A stretch of 64,000 nucleotides of DNA from Chloroherpetonaceae bacterium. Lineage in GTDB: Bacteria; Bacteroidota; Chlorobiia; Chlorobiales; Thermochlorobacteraceae. The notes below the pieces were generated by a model. The model saw nothing but the letters and a program-made list of their open reading frames with translations. It ran no database searches and had not been told where the DNA came from. Where the stretch lies: assembly GCA_025056565.1 (NCBI GenBank), contig JANWWA010000005.1, forward strand, positions 130,460 through 194,459, given 5' to 3'. Numbering within the stretch: position 1 is the first letter of the stretch; every line of letters starts with the position of its first letter. Both the position numbers and the translations under genes were made by a program. This document shows, in pieces, positions 8,567 to 17,421 of this stretch.

Positions 8567-11434
8567 TTACTTCCTTAGTGCAGCGCGTGCAGCAGCCAGC
8601 CGTGCAATCGGAATGCGGAACGGGCTGCAGGAGACATAATCAAAGCCTAAGCGATGGCAGAACTCAACGGAACTCGGCTCACCGCCATGCTCACCACAAA
8701 TACCAACTTTTAGCTTAGGCTTGGCACGGCGACCTTCTTCGGTTGCGATTTGCATCAGCCGCCCAACGCCAATTTGGTCAATCGCTTCAAAGGGGTCTCT
8801 GGGGTAAATTTCTTTTTCCACATACATCGGAAGGAAACGTCCTGAATCATCCCGGCTAACCCCCAGAGTCATTTGCGTAAGGTCGTTAGTGCCAAAGCTG
8901 AAGAAATCCGCCGTTTCAGCAATTTGTGCAGCTGTCAGTGCTGCACGGGGCACTTCAATCATTGTGCCAACAAGGTATTCAATCTTGACGCCCTTTTCGG
9001 CAAAAACTTTCTGAGCGACATCGTGGATAATTTGAGCTTGCATCTGCAGCTCTTTGGCATCGCCCACCAGCGGAATCATAATCTCGGGGAAGACTTTGAT
9101 GCCGTCTTTGTGTGCATTGCAAGCAGCTTCCAGAATAGCGCGTGCTTGCATTTCTGTAATTTCAGGATAAATGATACCCAAGCGGCAACCGCGAAAGCCC
9201 AGCATAGGGTTCATTTCCATCAGTGATTGAATGCGCTGACGCACTTCTTCGTAAGGCAGATGCAATTTCTCAGCCAGCTCGCGTTGCTCGGCTTCAGTGT
9301 GCGGCAAAAATTCGTGCAGGGGCGGGTCAAGTAGGCGAATGGTCGTGGGATGTCCGTCCATCACCTTGAAAATGCCATAGAAGTCGACACGCTGATAGGG
9401 CATAATGTTTTTAAGAGCGGCACGGCGTTCTTCGGGCGTATTAGCTAAAATCATTCGGCGCACTTCGGTGATGCGGTCACCGCCGAAGAACATATGCTCT
9501 GTGCGGCAAAGTCCAATACCCTCTGCGCCAAAGGCAATAGCATGGCGGGCTTGGTCGGGCTGGTCTGCATTGGCACGAATGCGCAGCTTGCGATACTTAT
9601 CTGCCCACTGCATCAGGCGTTCGTACATCTGGTAAATGGCTGAGTCCTCAGGCTTCAAAGTTTTGCTGAAGAGCACCTGCAAGACTTCAGAGGGCTTGGT
9701 TTCAACTTCACCTTCAATGACTTCACCTGTAGAGCCATCAATGGAGATATAGTCGCCTTCTTTGATGAGGAAATCTTTGCCCTTGACCTTCATTCGGGCT
9801 TGCTCATAATTGATTTCTAAGTCTTCGCAACCAGCAACACAGACCTTGCCCATTTGCCGAGCAACCAGTGCGGCGTGTGAAGTCATACCGCCACGTGCTG
9901 TTAAAATGCCTTCGGCAGCATTCATTCCGCGAATATCTTCAGGGGAAGTTTCAATACGCACCAAAATAACGCGCTCACCGCGCGCTTTGGCAGCTTCAGC
10001 ATCTGCCGCATTGAAATACACTCTGCCGCAAGCAGCGCCGGGACCTGCATTTAAGCCCTTTGCCATCAAGCGATGTTTCTCAATGGCTTCACGTTTTTGC
10101 TTCGGGTCAAAAATCGGGCGCAGAAGTTGGTTAAGCTGCTCAGGCTCAATGCGCAAAAGGGCTTCCTTTTCGCTGATGAGCCGCTCATCTTTCATATCTA
10201 ATGCAATTTTGATAGCCGCAAGTCCTGTGCGTTTTCCAACTCGGCACTGCAGCATATAGAGCTTGCCTTGCTCAATCGTAAATTCAATATCCATCATATC
10301 CTTGTAGTGTCGCTCGAGGATTTTGCGGATTTTTTCAAGCTGCGCATACACATCGGGATTTTGGCGCTGCAGTTCCGAAATTTTGAGCGGCGTGCGAATA
10401 CCTGCGACAACATCTTCACCTTGTGCGTTCATCAGGTATTCCCCGTAGAAGACATTTTCACCAGTGGCAGGGTCGCGTGTGAACGCAACACCTGTGCCAG
10501 AAGTATCACCCATATTGCCAAACACCATTGCTTGCACATTGCACGCAGTGCCCCACCAAGAAGGAATGTTGTTGAGCTTGCGATAGACAATTGCACGCTC
10601 ATTGTTCCAGCTCTCAAAGACCGCACCGATAGCGCCTCGCAGTTGCTCGAAGGGGTCACTGGGAAACTCTTTCCTAGTGCGCTCCTTGATGAGACGCTTA
10701 AACTGCTGCACCAGCTCCTTGAGGTCTTGGGCACTAAGTTCAATATCCTGCGAAACGCCCCGCTCACGCTTTTTCTGCTCAATGATGGCTTCAAAGGGGT
10801 CAATCTCTTTCTTGTCTTGTGGTTTCAAGCCAAGCACGACATCACCATACATCTGCACAAAGCGGCGGTAGCAATCAAATGCAAAACGTGGATTGCCGGT
10901 GAGCTTTGCAAGACCTTCAACGGTCTCATCGTTTAAGCCTAAGTTCAAAATCGTGTCCATCATGCCAGGCATAGAGGCGCGGGCACCTGAGCGCACCGAG
11001 ACCAAGAGCGGATTTTTGGCATCACCAAACTTTTTACCCGTGAGCTTCTCTAACTTTGCCAAAGCGGCAGGTAGCTCTTTCTCAAAAAGACCTTTGGGGT
11101 AAGTGCGACCGTTGTCGTAGTAGTATGTGCAAACTTCAGTGGTAATAGTAAAGCCGGGCGGCACAGGCAAGCCGATGTTCGTCATTTCAGCAAGGTTAGC
11201 GCCTTTCCCGCCTAATAAATCCTTCATTGCCGCATCACCTTCAGCTTTGCCGCCACCAAAGAAGTAGATATACTTTTTGGATTTGCTTTTGGATTTGCTG
11301 GACTGAGTCGGTGTGGTATGGCGTGATGCGGTGGTGGCTTTTCCATTCTTTTGTTGCTGTCCATTCGCTACAGCTTTCAGAGATGACTGAGAAGCAGAAA
11401 CTGCTTTGGCAGTGGATTTGGCTTTCGCTGGCAT
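8567..11434 (-). CDS. ppdK: Pyruvate, phosphate dikinase
   Basis: This 955-residue enzyme interconverts pyruvate + ATP + Pi and PEP + AMP + PPi in the cytoplasm. In autotrophs and gluconeogenic bacteria it mainly makes PEP. The nucleotide-binding half starts at [20 protein letters not shown] (about residue 78), the phospho-carrier histidine sits in [16 protein letters not shown] (about 515), and the PEP/pyruvate barrel ends with [12 protein letters not shown] and the Cys-containing [15 protein letters not shown]. The first 55 residues are an extra Lys/Ser/Thr/Ala-rich tail (SKSKSKSKK) not usual in the family. A TAnnTTTG box lies only 6 bp before the ATG, suggesting a leaderless mRNA. The PFK-like gene lies upstream on the same strand, 183 bp away with its own promoter. 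Confidence 0.97.
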   Translation of the reverse strand: MPAKAKSTAKAVSASQSSLKAVANGQQQKNGKATTASRHTTPTQSSKSKSKSKKYIYFFGGGKAEGDAAMKDLLGGKGANLAEMTNIGLPVPPGFTITTEVCTYYYDNGRTYPKGLFEKELPAALAKLEKLTGKKFGDAKNPLLVSVRSGARASMPGMMDTILNLGLNDETVEGLAKLTGNPRFAFDCYRRFVQMYGDVVLGLKPQDKKEIDPFEAIIEQKKRERGVSQDIELSAQDLKELVQQFKRLIKERTRKEFPSDPFEQLRGAIGAVFESWNNERAIVYRKLNNIPSWWGTACNVQAMVFGNMGDTSGTGVAFTRDPATGENVFYGEYLMNAQGEDVVAGIRTPLKISELQRQNPDVYAQLEKIRKILERHYKDMMDIEFTIEQGKLYMLQCRVGKRTGLAAIKIALDMKDERLISEKEALLRIEPEQLNQLLRPIFDPKQKREAIEKHRLMAKGLNAGPGAACGRVYFNAADAEAAKARGERVILVRIETSPEDIRGMNAAEGILTARGGMTSHAALVARQMGKVCVAGCEDLEINYEQARMKVKGKDFLIKEGDYISIDGSTGEVIEGEVETKPSEVLQVLFSKTLKPEDSAIYQMYERLMQWADKYRKLRIRANADQPDQARHAIAFGAEGIGLCRTEHMFFGGDRITEVRRMILANTPEERRAALKNIMPYQRVDFYGIFKVMDGHPTTIRLLDPPLHEFLPHTEAEQRELAEKLHLPYEEVRQRIQSLMEMNPMLGFRGCRLGIIYPEITEMQARAILEAACNAHKDGIKVFPEIMIPLVGDAKELQMQAQIIHDVAQKVFAEKGVKIEYLVGTMIEVPRAALTAAQIAETADFFSFGTNDLTQMTLGVSRDDSGRFLPMYVEKEIYPRDPFEAIDQIGVGRLMQIATEEGRRAKPKLKVGICGEHGGEPSSVEFCHRLGFDYVSCSPFRIPIARLAAARAALRK

Positions 11435-11439
11435 ACTTA

Positions 11440-11447
11440 CAAAGCTA
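11440..11447 (-). promoter_or_regulatory. Promoter -7 box for ppdK (TAGCTTTG)
   Basis: On the minus strand TAGCTTTG matches the TAnnTTTG consensus of the Bacteroidota/Chlorobi primary sigma factor. It ends 6 nt before the A of the start codon, so the predicted transcript begins at or next to the ATG. Confidence 0.5.
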
Positions 11448-11473
11448 ATGTGTTGAGAAAATGCTAACGGGAG

Positions 11474-11499
11474 CGAAGCAAGTTACGCAAATTGCTTCG
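11474..11499 (-). terminator. Hairpin between the PFK-like gene and ppdK
   Basis: A perfect 8-bp inverted repeat (11474-11481 with 11492-11499, 10-nt loop) lies between the stop of the PFK-like gene and the ppdK promoter box. It has no U-tract. It may separate the two transcription units. Confidence 0.4.
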
Positions 11500-11617
11500 A
11501 CTCGGCAAGCATTTCTCACAAAGGGCTAGCAAAGAAAGTATGCGAATCGCTGGGCACACGCTGAGCCGTTGCGTCAAGCTGCGCTCACGGAAAGAGCGGC
11601 GCGCCGCAACGAAGCGC

Positions 11618-13141
11618 TCAGCCTCTCGAGTTAGCTTCAAGACTATGCACACCACCGATGCGGTTAGCTAGTGCGGCAAGGTCGGAGTCGACAGAGTTTT
11701 CAGTACGAATTTCCGAGAAAGGAATAGCATACTCCTTATCGGCTAAGACGGCAGGCATCATTTGCGTTTCACCAGCGCGGATAAGTTCAGCAAGTTTGCG
11801 TGCCATTCGCTGTGCCAGTGTGATGTCCATATTGTTGGGCTTTGCCCCGCGAATATCACGTGAAAATGCCTCGCAGACGATTCGCTGCTCGGTTTTGAGA
11901 CCAGCCGCCAGAAGTTCGTCGCGGAAGTATTCAGCCGCATTTTGTTTGATACCTTTTGCTTTGCGCTCTTCAGCCTTGTAGCCTTCGGCGACAACAATCA
12001 CGGTCGACTGGCGAGGGCCGATAAGTTCAGCCAACTTCTTCATATCAAAATTAGACTGTGGCAAGACCGCTAAATGTGCACCAGCACCTAAGCAAGAGTG
12101 AAGCGCATGGTAGCCGCCTGCAGCGCCCATCATTTCAATGATGTAGCAGCGATGGTGGGTGCGGGCATCAGCCATATAGCAGCGAATTTTCTCGGCGCCG
12201 ACTTCGACACCAGTATGCTGCCCAATGCATTCCGTGCCCGATACATCGCTATCAATCGTAACAGGAATAAAGAAGACCTGCACCGTCGGAGGAAGCTGTT
12301 TGGCTAAGGCATAAGTGCCAGCAAAAGTGCCATTGCCACCAATGCCGACCAAGACTTTAACTTTGCGCCGTAAGATTTCTTCCACTGCTTTGGCTTGAAT
12401 TTCAGGTTTCTTGAAGTCGCTGTAGCGCTCAGTGCGAAAGTCAGCACCACGAGCTTCGCGCAAAGGGGGTGAAAAGATGACGCCCGGAATGCGCTCTAAC
12501 TCGTGATAGAGTTTCGGGCTATAGACCAGCCGCCGATAGTCCTCCGTGCGTCCCTTGACAAGTGAGATAAAGCCTTCTTTTGCCACAAACACGCGCCGCT
12601 TGTCATGCTCCAAATACTCCGTGATAAAAGCCGTAACGGGATTATAGCCCGGTGCACAGCCACCATCTTGCACCAAGAGCACATCTAACTCGCGATACAT
12701 AGCTTCTTCCTCGCTCATAGGGTTGGTGAGCATTCTGGCAAATTCCATACAAATCTTGCCGTAGATGCGAGGACTCAAGCAGTCAGGATTTTCCAAGCGT
12801 CGGCGGTCAATGACTAAAACGGTCGAGGGTTCAACCGCAAATGCAGAGCCACTTCTGGGCATATCATTCACCATTGCCGAACGGCCGCAAACCTCACCTG
12901 CTTCGAAGAAACGAATAACGTGTCCCAACTTTTCAAACGAGAGCTTGCCAGATTCAATGATGTAAGCTTCGGAGCCATGGTCGCCCTGCGAAAAGACGCA
13001 CTCACCGGCTTCAAAGTGCTGACGCCAGAGCAGATGAGCAACCGCACGCAGCTCATCAGTAGTAAGCCGCTCAAAAGGCGAGACTTTTCCCAAGAACTCA
13101 ATGACGTCATCAGGAGAGTAATTTTGAAGGACTTTGGGCAT
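11618..13141 (-). CDS. 6-phosphofructokinase-family protein with N-terminal cyclic-nucleotide-binding-type domain
   Basis: A 507-residue fusion. Residues about 10-135 form a CRP-type cyclic-nucleotide-binding fold (FEAGECVFSQGDHGSEAYII, then GRSAMVNDMPRSGSA in place of the phosphate-binding cassette, with its usual Glu replaced by Arg). Residues about 150-490 are phosphofructokinase-like: QDGGCAPGYN, GIGGNGTFAG, PVTIDSDVSGTE, EMMGAAGGYH and VVAEGYK. Compared with E. coli PfkA, the TIDxD catalytic signature is kept, but Asp103 of GGDGS is Asn, the Arg of the MGR motif is Ala, and the residue before TID is neither the Gly of ATP enzymes nor the Lys of PPi enzymes. It may be a regulatory or altered-specificity member rather than a standard PFK. 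A TATCTTTG box lies 41 bp upstream. Confidence 0.85.
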   Translation of the reverse strand: MPKVLQNYSPDDVIEFLGKVSPFERLTTDELRAVAHLLWRQHFEAGECVFSQGDHGSEAYIIESGKLSFEKLGHVIRFFEAGEVCGRSAMVNDMPRSGSAFAVEPSTVLVIDRRRLENPDCLSPRIYGKICMEFARMLTNPMSEEEAMYRELDVLLVQDGGCAPGYNPVTAFITEYLEHDKRRVFVAKEGFISLVKGRTEDYRRLVYSPKLYHELERIPGVIFSPPLREARGADFRTERYSDFKKPEIQAKAVEEILRRKVKVLVGIGGNGTFAGTYALAKQLPPTVQVFFIPVTIDSDVSGTECIGQHTGVEVGAEKIRCYMADARTHHRCYIIEMMGAAGGYHALHSCLGAGAHLAVLPQSNFDMKKLAELIGPRQSTVIVVAEGYKAEERKAKGIKQNAAEYFRDELLAAGLKTEQRIVCEAFSRDIRGAKPNNMDITLAQRMARKLAELIRAGETQMMPAVLADKEYAIPFSEIRTENSVDSDLAALANRIGGVHSLEANSRG

Positions 13142-13471
13142 AGTGCGACAGCATTTGAGTTGGAAAAACTTCGCGGCAGCACAAAGATACGGATATTTTC
13201 GATAATGCGATTCGTCGCTAAGCAGCCTTAACGCCAGAGTAGTTCAATGTGGCACCACTTCTACTGCAGCTGCTTACAAGATGTGCGATAAAGGTCGGTG
13301 GAGTGGAATAGCCTAATCGCTGCCTATTTGCGGTCGCGTGCATAGATTGTGCAATCGCAAGGTAGAAACGGAGCTGTGATGCAGCGCACGAGGGTGCGAC
13401 AACGGCTTTCCTGAGAGTTGCGCAGAAGGTATTTTTGCACGCATTTCTGTAACGAAACCTTCTCATCATCT
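13142..13471. other. Divergent intergenic region between the PFK-like gene and the OmpA-type lipoprotein gene
   Basis: These 330 bp separate two divergent genes and should hold both promoters. I can recognise only the minus-strand -7 box at 13182-13189. No RNA gene, repeat or convincing small reading frame is visible. Confidence 0.6.
13182..13189 (-). promoter_or_regulatory. Promoter -7 box (TATCTTTG) for the PFK-like gene
   Basis: The minus strand reads TATCTTTG, an exact TAnnTTTG match, 41 bp before the start codon at 13141. No TTG is found 19-21 nt further upstream. Confidence 0.5.
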
Positions 13472-14353
13472 ATGAAACAACGTTCATTGTTGCCCGCTGC
13501 GTGGCTAATTCTGCTGACCTTGCTAAGTGCTTGCGGTGTCTCAAAAGAAACGGTGGATGCCTTAGAGCGCGATAAAAAGCGAATGGAAGATTCGCTTACG
13601 ACTGCTATCAAGTCCCTCCAAGCTGAAAATGAAGCACTGCGGCGCGACACAGCCACTCTACATACTCAGCTGGCTGAAGCAAAGCAGCGCGAAAAGAAGT
13701 TGCAAGAAGAAGCACAGAGAAATCTGGCTGACCTCGAAAAGCGGGCTACTGCACTAGAAAAGCAGCTTGCTCTACGCGATGCCAAACTCTCTCGCCTGCA
13801 AGAAGCGCTGCGCGCTGCACTCCTTAGCTTCAAGGATAGTGGCTTAGATGTTTATGTCAAGGGTGACAATGTCTATGTCTCGCTGTCCAACAAACTGCTC
13901 TTTCCGCTCGGTAGCACAGCTATCGACGAAAAAGGTAAAAAAGCCTTGGACAAGCTTGCTGCAGTGCTAAATGAAAATCCAGACATCAACATTCAGGTCG
14001 AGGGACACACTGACACCACGCCGATTACAAAGCTGGAAAACGTCAAAGATAACTGGGACCTTAGCGTGCTGCGCGCTACGGAGGTCGTGCGATATCTGAC
14101 GCAGGAAGGCAAAGTAAATCCAAAGCGCATCGTGGCAGCAGGTCGTGGTGAGTATTACCCAGTGGATGCACGCAATACACCAGAAGCAAAAGCGAAAAAT
14201 CGCCGCATTGAGATTGTGCTGACGCCTGACCTCTCCGAGCTAATACAGCTGGCGAAGGCAAGCGACGGCGCAGCCATAACAAAAGGCAAAGCTGCAAAAG
14301 CCGCAAAAGGCAGCAAGAAAGCAAAAGCCAAAGGCAAAAAGAAAGGTAAATAG
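13472..14353 (+). CDS. OmpA-family peptidoglycan-binding lipoprotein
   Basis: The 293-residue product starts at ATG 13472 with a lipoprotein signal peptide (LILLTLLSAC, lipidated Cys at residue 20). An upstream in-frame start at 13418 would place 18 residues before the signal and is rejected. Residues about 30-125 are a long coiled coil (ERDKKRMEDSL, repeated Glu/Lys/Ala heptads). Residues about 140-265 are an OmpA-C domain with the diaminopimelate-contacting motif VEGHTDTTPI and the KNRRIEIVLTP ending. The final 25 residues are almost only Lys, Ala and Gly. It probably anchors the outer membrane to the cell wall. The coiled coil plus OmpA-C order resembles Pal/YiaD-like proteins. The gene is monocistronic. 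Confidence 0.9.
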   Translation: MKQRSLLPAAWLILLTLLSACGVSKETVDALERDKKRMEDSLTTAIKSLQAENEALRRDTATLHTQLAEAKQREKKLQEEAQRNLADLEKRATALEKQLALRDAKLSRLQEALRAALLSFKDSGLDVYVKGDNVYVSLSNKLLFPLGSTAIDEKGKKALDKLAAVLNENPDINIQVEGHTDTTPITKLENVKDNWDLSVLRATEVVRYLTQEGKVNPKRIVAAGRGEYYPVDARNTPEAKAKNRRIEIVLTPDLSELIQLAKASDGAAITKGKAAKAAKGSKKAKAKGKKKGK

Positions 14354-14477
14354 GTGGCAAGGAACAAGTTGCACATTATTCCCGAAGAGCTAAGCGTGTT
14401 ACACCGTCTGCGCGTGCATAGCGCAGTAGAGAGGGGCACCAATTGAACGCCACTTAGGTGCACGAATGTTTATGGAG

Positions 14478-14485
14478 TAACTTTG
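14478..14485 (+). promoter_or_regulatory. Promoter -7 box (TAACTTTG) for the EamA transporter gene
   Basis: An exact TAnnTTTG match ends 7 nt before ATG 14493, so the mRNA would have almost no leader. No TTG is present at the usual -33 distance. Confidence 0.45.
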
Positions 14486-14492
14486 CTGTGCT

Positions 14493-15410
14493 ATGCGGTC
14501 CTTGACGCGCACCGAGCCGAATCCCGTTCTTCTCGTTTTAGCCTTTCTGGCGGTCTACTTCATTTGGGGTTCGACCTACCTTGCAATTCGCTTTGCGATT
14601 GAGACCATTCCACCCTTCTTGATGGGAGGGATTCGTTTTCTGACAGCAGGTTTGCTCCTCTACGGAGTGCTGCGTATTCGGCAAGAACCTGCACCGACGT
14701 GGGCACAGTGGCGGAGTGCAGCGATTCTGGGCACACTAATGCTGTTCATTGGCAATGGCTGTGTGGTCTGGGCAGAGCAGCATATTTCCTCAAGCCTTGC
14801 AGCATTGCTGATTACGACAGAACCAATTTGGATTGTATTACTGCAGTGGCTTGCGATGGGTGGAGAGATGCCGAATCCCAGTATTTGGCTTGGGGTCTTA
14901 ATGGGCACAGTTGGTGTGATGTTGCTCGTAGGAGAAGGGCTATTTTCCCAAGCTCTGCAGGTAGATTATGCAGGCATTGTTGCTGTAGTGGCGGCTACGC
15001 TGGCGTGGGCAATCGGGTCGCTTTACATCACGCGAGCGGAAATGCCCGATTCGCCTTTGCAAGCAACCTCAATGCAAATGCTGGTAGGCGGTGCACTGCA
15101 GCTCACATTAGGCACACTGCGCGGCGAATGGGCATTATTCTCACCTGAGAAAATCAGTGCGATGTCGTGGCTCTCGCTGGGCTACCTTGTTGTGTTCGGC
15201 TCAATTGTGGCATACACCGCATACAACTGGCTGGCGCGCGTAGCCCCACCAAGCCGCGTGGCAACATATGCCTACATCAATCCAGTAATTGCCGTGTTTT
15301 TAGGGTGGCTCATTGGGCGCGAAACGCTGACTGGGCAAATGCTCGTAGCAGCTGCGCTGATGATTTTAGCGGTGTTTGTGATTACAACCCACACACACCG
15401 CTCTCACTAA
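14493..15410 (+). CDS. EamA-family (drug/metabolite transporter) inner-membrane permease
   Basis: This 305-residue protein has about ten transmembrane helices in two EamA repeats. The first begins LVLAFLAVYFIWGSTYLAIRF, the standard opening of the YedA/RhaT-type group, and the second begins near residue 155 (VDYAGIVAVVAATLAWAIGSLY). The second repeat ends with the typical NPVIAVFLGWLIGRETLT. Members export amino acids or other small metabolites, and the substrate cannot be read from sequence. The start ATG 14493 leaves a 12-residue cytoplasmic tail. It converges with folK, with no clear terminator in the 86-bp gap. Confidence 0.93.
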   Translation: MRSLTRTEPNPVLLVLAFLAVYFIWGSTYLAIRFAIETIPPFLMGGIRFLTAGLLLYGVLRIRQEPAPTWAQWRSAAILGTLMLFIGNGCVVWAEQHISSSLAALLITTEPIWIVLLQWLAMGGEMPNPSIWLGVLMGTVGVMLLVGEGLFSQALQVDYAGIVAVVAATLAWAIGSLYITRAEMPDSPLQATSMQMLVGGALQLTLGTLRGEWALFSPEKISAMSWLSLGYLVVFGSIVAYTAYNWLARVAPPSRVATYAYINPVIAVFLGWLIGRETLTGQMLVAAALMILAVFVITTHTHRSH

Positions 15411-15496
15411 AGTTCCGCATTCATCTCTCCGCGTTCAATTTGTACAAGCTGTGGCCCAGTGTGGTGCTGCAATCATATCGCCAAATACACCCAAGT

Positions 15497-16000
15497 TCAG
15501 CAGCAAAGCAGTGTGTAATCAGTTGGCACAATGTCGGAAGAATCAAGGGTCTCGGAAAGCAGCGCTGAAATGGGTTTCTTAGCAAGCGGGTGAATCGGGT
15601 TAGCAAGCTCCAAGAGCGGCACAAGTGCAAACTTTCGGAAGGGGAGCGCAGGATGTGGAATCGTAAGCGTAGGTTCATCTATAACTAAATCGTCATAGAG
15701 TAAAATATCAAGGTCAATAAGGCGTGCTGACCAGCGTTCATAGTGCTCGGGGCGACCTAAGCGGCGCTCAATTGATTTCAGTTGCTGCAGCAAAGCAAGT
15801 GGTTCTAAGGCTGTCTGAATAGAGGCAACGGCGTTTAGAAAAGGGGGCTGGTGAGGCATGCCCCAAGGTGGCGTCTCATAGATGCGTGAGACACCAAGCA
15901 CCGTAGTGTGTGGCACTGCGTTCAGCGCCGATGCCGCTGCACGTAGCTGGCTGAGCCGCTCACCTAAGTTTGCACCTAAGCCAATAAATGCAACAGGCAT
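15497..16000 (-). CDS. folK: 2-amino-4-hydroxy-6-hydroxymethyldihydropteridine pyrophosphokinase (HPPK)
   Basis: This 167-residue enzyme transfers pyrophosphate from ATP to 6-hydroxymethyl-dihydropterin, the step before dihydropteroate synthase in folate synthesis. Visible motifs are the N-terminal IGLGANLGER, YETPPWG with the following PPFLNAV pterin loop, and the Mg/ATP signature RWSARLIDLDILLYDD with its two Asp residues, followed by IPHPALPFRKFALVPLLE. The length is normal. Its ATG shares one base with the stop of the ClpB-like gene (TAATG), so the two are translationally coupled. FolE is encoded about 41 kb away in the window; no other fol gene is next to it. Confidence 0.96.
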   Translation of the reverse strand: MPVAFIGLGANLGERLSQLRAAASALNAVPHTTVLGVSRIYETPPWGMPHQPPFLNAVASIQTALEPLALLQQLKSIERRLGRPEHYERWSARLIDLDILLYDDLVIDEPTLTIPHPALPFRKFALVPLLELANPIHPLAKKPISALLSETLDSSDIVPTDYTLLCC

Positions 16001-17328
16001 TAGCGTTTTACAAACTCAATCTGGCGGTCTTTAAGTACCACTTCAACCGTATCGCCTTCGGAAATTTCGCCCTTCAGGATGCGTTCTGCCAGTGCATTAG
16101 TGATGTACTTTTGCATCACGCGCTTTAGAGGACGAGCACCAAAGCTCGGGTCATAGCCTAATTGCCCAAGCCAATCTTTTGCCTCAGGAGAGAGTTTTAA
16201 AGTGATGTTTTGCTTCTTGGCGGTCTCGGCAATGCGCTGGAACTGGATGTCAACAATTGCTGCAATTTCATCGCGCGTGAGGGGCGCAAAAACAATCACT
16301 TCGTCAATTCGGTTAAGGAACTCAGGGCGCATTTTCTTGCGCAAAAGCTCAAATAGCTCGACGCGCAAGCGAGAAAGGATTTCCTCGCGATTGCTGTCGT
16401 TGAGCAGTTGCATCTGGTCTTGAATAAGGTGCGCCCCCAAGTTGCTGGTCATAATGATGATGGTGTTTTTGAAATTGACCACATGCCCTTTATTGTCCGT
16501 GAGCCGCCCATCGTCTAAGACTTGGAGCAAAATGTTAAAGACATCAGGGTGCGCTTTTTCAATCTCGTCCAGAAGGATAACCGAGAACGGGCGGCGACGC
16601 ACAGCCTCCGTGAGCTGACCGCCTTCTTCATAGCCGACATAGCCGGGCGGCGCACCAATCAGCCGACTGACGCTATGCGCTTCCATATACTCCGACATAT
16701 CAATGCGAATGAGCGCATTTTCGTCGTTGAAGAGGTATTCTGCAAGGCTGCGTGCCAGCTCAGTTTTGCCCACGCCCGTAGTGCCAAGAAAAATAAACGA
16801 GCCAATCGGACGGCGTTCATCGCTGAGTCCAGCACGGGCGCGTCGCACGGCTTCGCTAATTGCACGAATCGCATCGTTCTGACCCACTACGCGCTTATGC
16901 AGCTCTTCTTCCATCCGCAAGAGTTTCTGGCGCTCTGACTGCAACATTTTTGCCACAGGAATGCCCGTCCACTTCGAGACCACCTCTGCAATTTCCTCTG
17001 CACCAATTTCTTCCTTCATCATCGCACCGTTGCGCTGCATCTCTTCCATTTTTCGTTTAGCCTCATCGAGCTGCTTTTGCAGCGTAACAATTCTGCCATA
17101 CCGAATTTCAGCGACCTTGCCAAAATCGCCCTGTCGCTCATACTCTTCGGCTTGCACCTTTGCTTGCTCAATCTCTTCCTTTAGCTGGCGAATGCGCATA
17201 ATGACTTCTTTCTCAGCCTGCCACTTGGCTTGAATGCGAGCTTGTTCCTCACGCAAATTCGCAAGTTCCTTTTCAATCTCAGCAAGCCGCTGCTCGACTT
17301 CATGTTGCAATGCTTCTTTAACTGCCAT
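16000..17328 (-). CDS. clpB: N-terminally truncated ClpB-like AAA+ protein (partial M domain and second ATPase domain only)
   Basis: The 442-residue product matches only the second half of ClpB. It begins inside the middle coiled-coil domain ([23 protein letters not shown]-type region, [17 protein letters not shown]). It then has the complete second ATPase domain: [19 protein letters not shown]alker A near residue 195, [14 protein letters not shown]alker B, MTSNLG sensor 1, [13 protein letters not shown] pore loop, and sensor 2 [13 protein letters not shown] normal ClpB is about 860 residues, so the N domain and first ATPase domain are absent. Upstream there are only 93 bp before the alaS stop codon, with no remnant. 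ATG 17328 is chosen over a TTG at 17364. It may act as a single-ring unfoldase or be a relic; the intact motifs favour function. Confidence 0.9.
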   Translation of the reverse strand: MAVKEALQHEVEQRLAEIEKELANLREEQARIQAKWQAEKEVIMRIRQLKEEIEQAKVQAEEYERQGDFGKVAEIRYGRIVTLQKQLDEAKRKMEEMQRNGAMMKEEIGAEEIAEVVSKWTGIPVAKMLQSERQKLLRMEEELHKRVVGQNDAIRAISEAVRRARAGLSDERRPIGSFIFLGTTGVGKTELARSLAEYLFNDENALIRIDMSEYMEAHSVSRLIGAPPGYVGYEEGGQLTEAVRRRPFSVILLDEIEKAHPDVFNILLQVLDDGRLTDNKGHVVNFKNTIIIMTSNLGAHLIQDQMQLLNDSNREEILSRLRVELFELLRKKMRPEFLNRIDEVIVFAPLTRDEIAAIVDIQFQRIAETAKKQNITLKLSPEAKDWLGQLGYDPSFGARPLKRVMQKYITNALAERILKGEISEGDTVEVVLKDRQIEFVKR

Positions 17329-17366
17329 AGCAAGAAAGTTTAGGTTTGAAAAACAAGTGTGCAACG

Positions 17367-17374
17367 CAAAGATA
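17367..17374 (-). promoter_or_regulatory. Promoter -7 box (TATCTTTG) for the short clpB-folK unit
   Basis: An exact TAnnTTTG box on the minus strand lies 39 bp before ATG 17328, between the alaS stop and the short clpB. It shows the truncated gene has its own promoter at its present start. Confidence 0.5.
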
Positions 17375-17421
17375 CCGACTATTTTACAAAGAGAGCATTC
17401 GTTGCACGGAATCTACGAGCA

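Noticed and set aside
10268..10936. A 222-codon plus-strand reading frame inside ppdK
   Set aside because: It lies antisense to strongly conserved ppdK codons; its translation resembles no protein and follows from codon bias of the real gene.
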